Below, one piece after another: positions 23,048 to 29,389 of a stretch of DNA of 64,000 nucleotides; the first letter of the stretch is position 1, and every line of letters begins with the position of its first letter. A program made the translations under genes and the position numbers. A model generated the notes under the pieces. The model ran no database searches. It worked only from the letters and a program-made list of their open reading frames with translations, and had not been told where the DNA came from. The DNA comes from CBDDIP01 sp965229005 (GTDB taxonomy: Bacteria; Actinomycetota; Acidimicrobiia; Acidimicrobiales; Ilumatobacteraceae), in the NCBI GenBank assembly GCA_965229005.1, contig CBDDIP010000002.1, positions 1,612,001 through 1,676,000 of the forward strand. Direction: 5' to 3'.

Positions 23048-24419
23048 GGACGAGCCGGCAGCCCGGGACATCGAACCCGTCGTCGAACGCTCCATTGATG
23101 TCGAGCGAGAGGTCGAGAGCGATGTCGAGCGCGAGGTCGAGCGCGATGTCGCGCCCGAAGTCGAACCTGACCTCGAGCTCGGTCTGCTGGGCAAGGCGCT
23201 CGCCGTGCCCCTGGCGCCCGCGGTGGCGCTGTGGGAGGGCGGCAAGGCGATCGTGACGCGCGCGATCCCAGCGGCGGCCCGTGCGGCGGGCCGAGTCGTG
23301 AGGGTCGTTGCGGCACGCATCGGTCACTGGCTGCGTGCTGTCATCCGGGTGCTGCTCGCGCCGATGCGCGCTGCCATGCGCGTGCTGATCCGCCTCGTCC
23401 GGCGAGTGAGCTCCGTGCTGGCACGCATCGTGCGACGAGTGGGCTCCGTGGTCGCCGGCGCGGCCCGTCGACTCGGCGCCGTGGTCGCCGGTGTCGTGCG
23501 TCGGTTGGTGGTGGTCGTGCGCGGCCTGGCGCGCTCGTCCGTGGTGGCACTGCGTGGGTTCTGGCGTCGTCTGTCGGTGCCGGTCCGGGGCGTTGGCCGG
23601 GCAGTCGCGAGCGTGGTTCGGGGTGTGTGGCGACGCGTCGCCGCCACCGCTCGCGGGATCGCCAGGCCGATCGGCGCGGTGGTCTGCGGCGCATGGCGAC
23701 GGGTCAGCGCGCTCGTTCGGGGTGGGGCTCGCGCCGTCTCGACGGTGATGCGGGCGTTCGGACGGCGAGTCCGGGCTGTCGTGCTCGCCGGTGCGTCGGC
23801 GGTCCGTGGGCTGTGGCACGGGCTGCTCGTCCCGGCCCGCGCCATCCGTAGGACTGCTGCCGGTGCCGTTCACAGCATCACCTCGGCCGCATCCGCGATC
23901 GTGCGGCGGATCGTCCCGCCAATTCGACGCAGCCTGGAGCTGATCGGTCGAGCTGTACGGTCGCTCGGCTCGGCACTCCGTCGCGCGGCAGCCTTGCTCG
24001 GCCGTCCGACGCGGTCGGTGGCGCGTCTCGTCGGCCGTGGGCTGGAAGGCGTGGCGGTGGCGGTGACGGGCTCGTTTGTCTTGGTCGGCCGCGGGCTCGC
24101 CGGCCTTGCGCGGGTCGGCGCCGCCGTGGTCGCCGGCATTCGACGCGTCGTACGGCCGGTGTCGCGGGTGGTGCGCGCAGTCGGCGTGCGGATCCGTTCA
24201 GCGTCGGCGGCCGTCACTCGCCGGGCGCGCGCCATCGTGCGCCACGCGGTTCGTCCGCTGCGCGCGGTCGCCCGCACTGCCGGGGATCAGGTGCGCCGCA
24301 CCCGTGGTGCGATGCGCGCCGCGGTGGCCAGTGCCCGCGCGTCTGTCCGTGGTGCGCTCCACCGTGTCAGAACCAGAAGCTCACCGCCTCGTTCCGGTTC
24401 TGACACGGTCGACCGTTAG
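23037..24419 (+). CDS. Hendecad-repeat basic amphipathic protein of unknown function
   Basis: A 460-residue protein I cannot place in a family. Residues 11-49 are an acidic 4-residue repeat (D-V-E-R, E-V-E-S, D-V-E-R, E-V-E-R and so on). A hydrophobic loop follows (LLGKALAVPLAPAVALWEGG, 50-69). From about 96 to 260 the chain consists of fifteen tandem 11-residue units of pattern R-G-x-x-R-R-V-x-x-V-V, for example RGVWRRVAATA and AGAARRLGAVV. A looser 11-residue rhythm continues to about 445. An 11-residue period gives amphipathic helices with a straight stripe, as in membrane- or lipid-droplet-surface proteins. Arg dominates and Lys is nearly absent. ATG 23037 overlaps the upstream gene by 11 bases. 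The last codons lie in a terminator hairpin. Confidence 0.7.
   Translation: MTAEDEPAARDIEPVVERSIDVEREVESDVEREVERDVAPEVEPDLELGLLGKALAVPLAPAVALWEGGKAIVTRAIPAAARAAGRVVRVVAARIGHWLRAVIRVLLAPMRAAMRVLIRLVRRVSSVLARIVRRVGSVVAGAARRLGAVVAGVVRRLVVVVRGLARSSVVALRGFWRRLSVPVRGVGRAVASVVRGVWRRVAATARGIARPIGAVVCGAWRRVSALVRGGARAVSTVMRAFGRRVRAVVLAGASAVRGLWHGLLVPARAIRRTAAGAVHSITSAASAIVRRIVPPIRRSLELIGRAVRSLGSALRRAAALLGRPTRSVARLVGRGLEGVAVAVTGSFVLVGRGLAGLARVGAAVVAGIRRVVRPVSRVVRAVGVRIRSASAAVTRRARAIVRHAVRPLRAVARTAGDQVRRTRGAMRAAVASARASVRGALHRVRTRSSPPRSGSDTVDR
23322..23816 (+). repeat. Fifteen 33-base units encoding 11-residue repeats
   Basis: The coding sequence shows a 33-base periodicity: codons for R-G, two variable residues, R-R, an aliphatic, two small residues, then V-V. 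The protein repeat is clearer than the DNA repeat, so the array is old and held by selection on the protein. Units start at residues 96, 107, 118, 129, 140 and every 11 residues to 250. Confidence 0.75.
24361..24409. terminator. Palindrome at the junction of two convergent genes, inside coding sequence
   Basis: ACCGTGTCAGAACC and GGTTCTGACACGGT are perfect 14-base inverted arms around a 21-base loop. The hairpin encodes part of the last 20 residues of the repeat protein, and the convergent hydrolase ends at 24416. The two genes overlap by four bases, so the terminator had to lie within coding sequence. No U-tract. Confidence 0.75.
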
Positions 24420-25264
24420 GGCAGTCGCATCAGTTCGAGTACGAGCTCGGTGACCCGTGTCGGGTTGTCGAGGGAGGCGAACGTGTAGGCGTCGTCGATC
24501 CAGCGCAGTTCGCAGCCGGGCAGCAGCTCGGCGAGCCGCGTCGCATCTCGTCGCGGGAAGACCTTGTCCTGGCGCGACCACATCACCATCGACGGGCCGT
24601 GGAAGTGACGGAGCTGTTCGGACGCAGCCATCGTGTCAGCCGAGCTCATCTGCCTGATGAACGCAACGCAGTCGGCCCGGATCGCCGGGTTGGCGGCGGT
24701 CGGCTCGGCCCACGCGCGGACGAGGGCAGGGTCCAGCGGGTGCTTGGCCACGAGGCCGAGCGGCAGGGGGAGGTGCTGCAGCTTCGGACTGCTCAGCGAC
24801 TTCAGGACGAGCGTCATCGCCGGCGACCAGCGCGCTGCCCACGTGAACGGCCGGATCATCAGCGGCGGGAAGTGCTCGAACGCGTCGCACGACATCAGTG
24901 CCAGACGCTCGATGCGCTCCGGCCGTGCCGCCGCTGCGACCTGTGACACGGCGCCGCCGGTGTCGAAGCCGAGGATCGAGAAGCGCTCGATGCCCAACGC
25001 ATCGGCGACGTCGAAGAGGCACTCGGCGACGGCGGTCGTGGTCAACCGGGAGCGATCGGCGACTGGGACCGTGTGTGCGCCAAGCGGCAGGTCGGGGAGG
25101 ACCGCCGTGAAACCGGCGTCGGCGACGTCGGCCGCCACCCGATCCCAGATCCGTCCGTCGACGAGGAGCCCATGGGTGAACATCAACGCCGGCCCGCTGC
25201 CGGCAGTGCGCACGCGCGTCCGGCCGATCGGGAGATCGAACCAGTGCGTGGCGAAGTCAGCCAT
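24416..25264 (-). CDS. Alpha/beta hydrolase with Asp at the nucleophile elbow and no evident catalytic His
   Basis: A 282-residue alpha/beta hydrolase. THGLLVDGRIWDRV (near 30) is the oxyanion region. The elbow reads GFDTGG (near 99), Asp where esterases have Ser, as in haloalkane dehalogenases. The acid may be in WSRQDKVFPR (near 234). Where the catalytic His of G-H-F is expected the sequence reads DDAYTFASLDNP, with no His, so hydrolysis by the standard triad is doubtful. ATG 25264 overlaps the end of the epoxide-hydrolase-like gene by eight bases; the pair is one operon. Confidence 0.75.
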   Translation of the reverse strand: MADFATHWFDLPIGRTRVRTAGSGPALMFTHGLLVDGRIWDRVAADVADAGFTAVLPDLPLGAHTVPVADRSRLTTTAVAECLFDVADALGIERFSILGFDTGGAVSQVAAAARPERIERLALMSCDAFEHFPPLMIRPFTWAARWSPAMTLVLKSLSSPKLQHLPLPLGLVAKHPLDPALVRAWAEPTAANPAIRADCVAFIRQMSSADTMAASEQLRHFHGPSMVMWSRQDKVFPRRDATRLAELLPGCELRWIDDAYTFASLDNPTRVTELVLELMRLP

Positions 25265-25637
25265 GCGCGGCGAACCCGTCGACGATGGTCTGCATGTCGA
25301 AGTAGTCGCGCCACGCGGTGATGCGGCCGTCGTGCACCTCCATCACGCCTGTCACCGGCAGCTCGGCCCAGCCGTTGGCCAGCCGGTGGCGATCGAGACG
25401 CTCGACGAACACGATCGGCCCGTTGACCGCAGTCGCCTTGATGATCCACTCGTTCTCCAGCGTGGGGGCGAAGAAGGGCTCGAGCACGCTGCGGATCCCG
25501 TCCGGCCCGTGCACCGTGCCCATCGGCATGTTGGTGTACTCGCAGTCGTCGCTCACGAGCAGCAGCGCGTTGTCGTAGTCCAGCTTCGCCATCAGTGCCA
25601 GGAAGTCCTGCACGACGTCGATCGGCTCGTTGCTCAT
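25257..25637 (-). CDS. Limonene-1,2-epoxide hydrolase-like (NTF2/SnoaL fold) protein
   Basis: A 126-residue NTF2-fold protein. EPIDVVQDFLALMAKLDYDNALLLVSDDC opens the cone-shaped fold. VERLDRHRLANG (near 85-96) and WRDYFDMQ (near 112) correspond to the Arg-Asp and Asp parts of the LEH catalytic triad, so epoxide hydrolysis is plausible. GGGAG precedes ATG 25637. Together with the adjacent alpha/beta hydrolase and a divergent F420-type protein it suggests a small xenobiotic or terpenoid module; substrate unknown. Confidence 0.75.
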   Translation of the reverse strand: MSNEPIDVVQDFLALMAKLDYDNALLLVSDDCEYTNMPMGTVHGPDGIRSVLEPFFAPTLENEWIIKATAVNGPIVFVERLDRHRLANGWAELPVTGVMEVHDGRITAWRDYFDMQTIVDGFAAHG

Positions 25638-25660
25638 GATGGCTCCCTCGCGTTTGTGTC

Positions 25661-25676
25661 TGTAGTGATGACTACA
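25661..25676. promoter_or_regulatory. Operator-like dyad in a divergent promoter region
   Basis: TGTAGT-GATG-ACTACA is a perfect 6-base inverted repeat 24 bases from the LEH start. A further ACTACAA half-site occurs at 25698, overlapping TACAAT (25700-25705), which resembles a -10 hexamer for the rightward F420-type gene. The arrangement suggests a repressor controlling both directions. No regulator gene is adjacent. Confidence 0.45.
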
Positions 25677-25730
25677 AGAAGCGTAGATGAAGCGGCAACT
25701 ACAATCAAGCGCTGGTCTATCGTCCCCGTC

Positions 25731-26141
25731 GTGATCAACGACGAGATCAAGGCGCTCGCTCAGGGCAAGAACTTCGGCACGATCTCCACGTTGCTGCCGA
25801 GTGGTCAGATCCAGACGCACGTGGTGTGGGTCGACTGCGACGACGATCACATCCTCATCAACACCGAGGTCGAGCTGCGCAAGTTCAAGAACGTCCAAGC
25901 CGACCCGCGGGTCACCGTGACGATCTGGAACGCGAGGAACCCGTACTTCTTCGCCGAGGTCCGCGGCACCGTCGTCGAGACCGTCGGCGGTTCGATCGCG
26001 CGCGAGCACATCGACCGAGTGGCGCAGCGGTACGTCGGGACCGACTACCCGAGCGAGGTTCGGTCCGAACGGGTCATCCTCAAGATCGCGCCGGACAGCC
26101 AGATCGTGTTCGCACGCGGCATGCACGACATCCGGCGCTGA
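25731..26141 (+). CDS. PPOX-class F420-dependent flavin-fold protein
   Basis: A 136-residue split-barrel protein of the pyridoxamine-oxidase-like, F420-binding type: ALAQGKNFGTISTLLPSG, THVVWVDCDDDHILINTE, KFKNVQADPRVTVTIWN and YFFAEVRGTVVET are in the order and spacing of actinobacterial F420-dependent enzymes. Members reduce or oxidise small molecules with deazaflavin F420, or bind FMN/heme; the exact cofactor is inferred. GTG 25731 is used, since the frame stays open far upstream across the opposite gene. An epimerase gene follows after three bases, so probably one operon. Confidence 0.78.
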   Translation: MINDEIKALAQGKNFGTISTLLPSGQIQTHVVWVDCDDDHILINTEVELRKFKNVQADPRVTVTIWNARNPYFFAEVRGTVVETVGGSIAREHIDRVAQRYVGTDYPSEVRSERVILKIAPDSQIVFARGMHDIRR

Positions 26142-26144
26142 GCG

Positions 26145-27080
26145 ATGAGCCGCGTTGTCATCCCCGGTGGGTCGGGCTACCTCGGCCGAGCGCTCGCAGC
26201 ACGTCTCGTCGAACGCGGCGACGAGGTGGTCATCCTCAGTCGTAGTGAGCGTGACACCGTTGCCGGAACTCGCACCGTCGTGTGGGACGCGGCATCGATC
26301 GGCCCGTGGGGATCAGAGCTCGACGGCGCTGACGCCGTCGTGCACCTCACCGGCCGTCGGGTGGACGTCCGCGCAACGAAGCGCAACATCGACGAACTGA
26401 TCTCGTCTCGCGTGCAGCCGGTCCGCGTCGTCGGCGAAGCGATCGCCCGGTGCGTCGAGCCGCCGCCGGTGTGGGTGCAGTCGTCGTCTCTGGCCGTGTT
26501 CGGCAACGGCGGCGACGCCGTGCTCGACGAGCACTCGACGCCGACCGGCATCGGCCCGAGGGAGATGGTCACGGTCTGCCTCGCTTGGGAAGGCGCGTTC
26601 CATCAGGCGAGCGCTTCCGTCGAGCGCACGGTGCTGCTGCGGATGGGCATCGGGCTCGGCGGCCGCAACGATCCGGCAACGGAGAAGCTGGCCCAGCTCG
26701 TTCGCCTCGGTCTCGGCGGCCGCGTCGGGTCCGGTCGGCAGTGGGTGTCATGGGTGGGACTCGACGACCTCCTCACGGCGATGATCCACGCCATCGACGA
26801 CAGCACGATGAGCGGCACGTACCACGTCACCTCGCCCAACCCGGTGACGAACGCTGAGATGATGTCGACCTACCGCCGCTTGCTCGGACGGCGGCTCGGC
26901 CTGCCGAGCCCGGCGTGGCTGGCCACCATCGGCGCGCCGATCCTCGGCAGCAGCGCCAGCCTCGCCCTCACCGGACGGCGGGTCGTCCCCACCCGCCTGC
27001 TGGAGCACGGCTTCACCTTCGAGCAGCCCGACTTCGAGTCAGCGGCCCGCACCGCGCTCGAGGCGTGCGGCCTGCTCTGA
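26145..27080 (+). CDS. TIGR01777-family NAD-dependent epimerase/dehydratase-like protein
   Basis: A 311-residue extended SDR. The NAD(P) motif is VIPGGSGYLGRALA (near 5-18). ADAVVHLTGRRVD (near 63), VWVQSSSLAVFGN (near 106) and the C-terminal FEQPDFESAARTAL match the TIGR01777/YfcH family. The Tyr-x-x-x-Lys pair is not evident, as in many members. Function unknown; some relatives are linked to cell division or plastid proteins. It ends 2 bases before a long terminator palindrome. Confidence 0.82.
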   Translation: MSRVVIPGGSGYLGRALAARLVERGDEVVILSRSERDTVAGTRTVVWDAASIGPWGSELDGADAVVHLTGRRVDVRATKRNIDELISSRVQPVRVVGEAIARCVEPPPVWVQSSSLAVFGNGGDAVLDEHSTPTGIGPREMVTVCLAWEGAFHQASASVERTVLLRMGIGLGGRNDPATEKLAQLVRLGLGGRVGSGRQWVSWVGLDDLLTAMIHAIDDSTMSGTYHVTSPNPVTNAEMMSTYRRLLGRRLGLPSPAWLATIGAPILGSSASLALTGRRVVPTRLLEHGFTFEQPDFESAARTALEACGLL

Positions 27081-27082
27081 GC

Positions 27083-27131
27083 AAACTGGATGTCTGTCAG
27101 CTCGACATTCGAGCTGACAGACATCCAGTTT
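27083..27131. terminator. 23-bp perfect palindrome between convergent genes
   Basis: Left arm AAACTGGATGTCTGTCAGCT followed by CGA, a three-base CAT loop, then the exact complement ending ACATCCAGTTT. All 23 pairs match. It occupies nearly the whole gap between the TIGR01777 gene and ychF, so it is read as a bidirectional terminator. Its only T-run is a TTT/AAA at each end. Confidence 0.85.
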
Positions 27132-27135
27132 CGGA

Positions 27136-28224
27136 TCAGACGTTGAAGCGGAACTCGGTGACGTCGCCGTCGACGAACTCGTAGTCCTTGCCTTCCACGC
27201 GGAGCTTGCCGACGTCTTTGGCCTTGTTCCACGAGCCGAGCTCGAGCAGCTCGTCCCACTGGATCACCTCGGCGCGGATGAAGCCGCGCTGCAGGTCGCT
27301 GTGGATCCGACCGGCGCACTCGGGCGCCTTCGAGCCGGCCTTGAACGTCCAGGCCCGGCTCTCCTTTTCGCCCGTGGTGAGGAACGTCCGCAGCCCGAGC
27401 AGGTGGTACGCCGAGCGCACCATCCGGAACAGGGCGCCCTCGCCGAGGCCGAAGCCTTCGAGCATCTCGGCACGCTCGGCGGGGTCGGTGATCGTCGCCG
27501 CCTCGGCCTCGAGCTGCACGCACATGCCGATCACCTCGACGTTGTCGCCGGCCGAAGTGAACTCGTCGCGCACGCGCTGCTCGACCTCGGGGATGCGGTC
27601 GAGCTCGTTCTCGCCGACGTTGACGACAGCCAGCACCGAGCGGTTGGTCAGCAGGAAGTGCGGCGCCAGCGTCTCGCGCCACTCGGCCTTCAACCCGGCG
27701 CGGTAGAGCGGCTTGCCATCGCTGAGCGCGTCGTACGCGGCCTGCAGCGCTTCGATTTCCGGGCCGAGCGTGCGGTCGAGCTTCGACTGGCGCTGCGCCT
27801 GGTTGAGCCGCTTCTCGACGGTTTCGAGGTCCGCCAGGGCGAGCTCGATCTCGACGACGCGCAGGTGCTCGAGCGGATCGTCCGGACCCGGCACGTCGTC
27901 GTCGGCGAAGGCGCGTAGGACGAAGACCATCGCGTCGACCTCGCGGATGTTGGCCAGGAACTTGTTGCCCAGGCCCTCGCCCTTCGACGCGCCTTCGACC
28001 AGGCCGCCGATGTCGACCACCTGCACGGAGGCGTGCACGACGTTCTTGCTCTTCGACATCGCTGCGAGGCGATCGAGGCGCTCGTCGGGCACCTTGGCCA
28101 CGCCGATGTTCGGGTCCTTCGTGGCGAAGGCGTACGGCGCAGCCAGCGCACCGCCACCGGTGAGTGCGTTGTACAGCGAGCTCTTGCCCGCGTTGGGGAG
28201 ACCGACCAGGCCGAAGCGTTCCAT
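27136..28224 (-). CDS. ychF: Redox-regulated ATPase/GTPase YchF (Obg family, OLA1-like)
   Basis: A 362-residue YchF/OLA1 P-loop NTPase, a ribosome-associated ATPase of stress responses. G1 is GLPNAGKSS (near 8-16), G3 VVDIGGLVEGASKGEGLG (near 68-85), and the G4 position reads VVNVGEN, fitting the altered base specificity of YchF. The C-terminal TGS-like domain carries TFKAGSKAPECAGRIHSD and IQWDELLELGSW. Full length. ATG 28224, divergent from the PHP gene 54 bases away. Confidence 0.95.
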   Translation of the reverse strand: MERFGLVGLPNAGKSSLYNALTGGGALAAPYAFATKDPNIGVAKVPDERLDRLAAMSKSKNVVHASVQVVDIGGLVEGASKGEGLGNKFLANIREVDAMVFVLRAFADDDVPGPDDPLEHLRVVEIELALADLETVEKRLNQAQRQSKLDRTLGPEIEALQAAYDALSDGKPLYRAGLKAEWRETLAPHFLLTNRSVLAVVNVGENELDRIPEVEQRVRDEFTSAGDNVEVIGMCVQLEAEAATITDPAERAEMLEGFGLGEGALFRMVRSAYHLLGLRTFLTTGEKESRAWTFKAGSKAPECAGRIHSDLQRGFIRAEVIQWDELLELGSWNKAKDVGKLRVEGKDYEFVDGDVTEFRFNV

Positions 28225-28278
28225 AGCGAAGGGTGGAGGCTACCGACCCGCCACCCCCAGCCTCGTAGACTCGGTTCG

Positions 28279-29283
28279 ATGACGCCTGTGGAAGTGCTCG
28301 AGCGAGTGGTGCACTACCTCGACCGGGCGCACGAAGGCGGGTTCAAGACCAAGGCCTACGTGCGAGCCCTCGAGGTGGCCAAGGCCACGCCCGCCGACGA
28401 GCTGGCCCAGCGGGCCAAGTCCGGCACGCTGACCGACCTCGACGGCATCGGCGACAAGACGGCCAGCCTCATCACCGAGGCGCTCAGCGGCAACCGGCCG
28501 CCGTACCTCGACGAGCTGGACGCGCGAACCAAGGTCCCGCTGTCCGAGGGCGGAGCGAAGTACCTCGCCGCGCTGAAGGGCGACTGCCACCTGCACAGCC
28601 GGTGGAGCGACGGCGGGGCGACGATCGAGGCGATGGCCCGCACGGCCGTCGAGCTCGGCCACGAGTACATGGTCCTCACCGACCACAGCCCTCGACTCAC
28701 CGTGGCTCATGGCCTCAGCAAGGAGCGCCTCGACCAGCAGCTCACCGACGTGCAGACGCTCAACGAGAAGCTGGCGCCGTTCCGCATCCTCACCGGGATC
28801 GAGGTCGACATCCTCGAGGACGGCACGCTCGATCACGGCGACGATGTGCTCGCCGAGCTCGACGTCGTGGTCGCCAGCGTGCACTCCAAGCTGCGCATGG
28901 ACAGCGCCCCGATGACCGAGCGGATGGTCCGCGCCGTCGCCTCGCCGCACGTCGACATCCTGGGTCACTGCACCGGCCGCCTGATCGGCAAGCGCGATCC
29001 GTCGGCGTTCGATCCGGACTACGTGTTCGCCGCCTGCGCCCAGTTCCACACCGCGGTGGAGATCAACTGCCGGCCGGAGCGGCTCGATCCGCCGCGGCCG
29101 CTGCTGCAGATGGCGATCGACTACGGCTGCTACTTCGCCATCGACTCCGACGCCCACGCCACCGGTCAGCTCGAGTGGCAGCCGCACGGGTGCAACCGCG
29201 CCGCCGAGGTCGACGTGCCCCTCGACCGGGTGCTGAACACCTGGACGGCGGATGAGCTGCTCCGGTGGGTACGCGCAGGTTGA
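28279..29283 (+). CDS. PHP-domain phosphoesterase with N-terminal helix-hairpin-helix
   Basis: A 334-residue protein. Residues 1-85 form helix-hairpin-helix DNA-binding repeats (TLTDLDGIGDKTASLI). Residues about 98-334 are a PHP domain with metal motifs GDCHLHSRWSDG (near 100), VLTDHSPRL (near 133), TGIEVDIL, VASVHSK, ILGHCTGR and DSDAHATG. This is the arrangement of the C-terminal part of PolX polymerases without the polymerase domain. A DNA-end or nucleotide-processing phosphoesterase is likely. ATG 28279 is chosen because upstream frame overlaps ychF. The bL37 gene follows 19 bases later. Confidence 0.82.
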   Translation: MTPVEVLERVVHYLDRAHEGGFKTKAYVRALEVAKATPADELAQRAKSGTLTDLDGIGDKTASLITEALSGNRPPYLDELDARTKVPLSEGGAKYLAALKGDCHLHSRWSDGGATIEAMARTAVELGHEYMVLTDHSPRLTVAHGLSKERLDQQLTDVQTLNEKLAPFRILTGIEVDILEDGTLDHGDDVLAELDVVVASVHSKLRMDSAPMTERMVRAVASPHVDILGHCTGRLIGKRDPSAFDPDYVFAACAQFHTAVEINCRPERLDPPRPLLQMAIDYGCYFAIDSDAHATGQLEWQPHGCNRAAEVDVPLDRVLNTWTADELLRWVRAG

Positions 29284-29302
29284 ACCGGTAGGATCGCTGC
29301 CC

Positions 29303-29389
29303 ATGTCGAAGAAGACGAAGAAGCGCAAGGCGCGCCTGCGCCGCAGCAAGGCAAACCACGGCAAGCGTCCCAACATGGGGCGTGGCTGA
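29303..29389 (+). CDS. Small ribosomal-subunit-interface protein bL37-like (28 residues)
   Basis: ATG 29303 opens a 28-codon frame starting MSKKTKKRKARLRR and continuing SKANHGKRPN, ending MGRG. The SKANHGKRPN core matches the 24-residue peptide found in Mycobacterium smegmatis 50S structures and named bL37. Apart from three to four neutral residues, it is Lys, Arg, His and Asn. It is too short for ordinary gene finders. Its stop overlaps the GTG start of the oligopeptidase by eight bases, so it is the first cistron of that transcript. Confidence 0.82.
   Translation: MSKKTKKRKARLRRSKANHGKRPNMGRG

Noticed and set aside
23322..23816. CRISPR-like array suspected from 33-base periodicity
   Set aside because: Units differ strongly in DNA sequence, have no spacers, and the periodicity follows the protein repeat.
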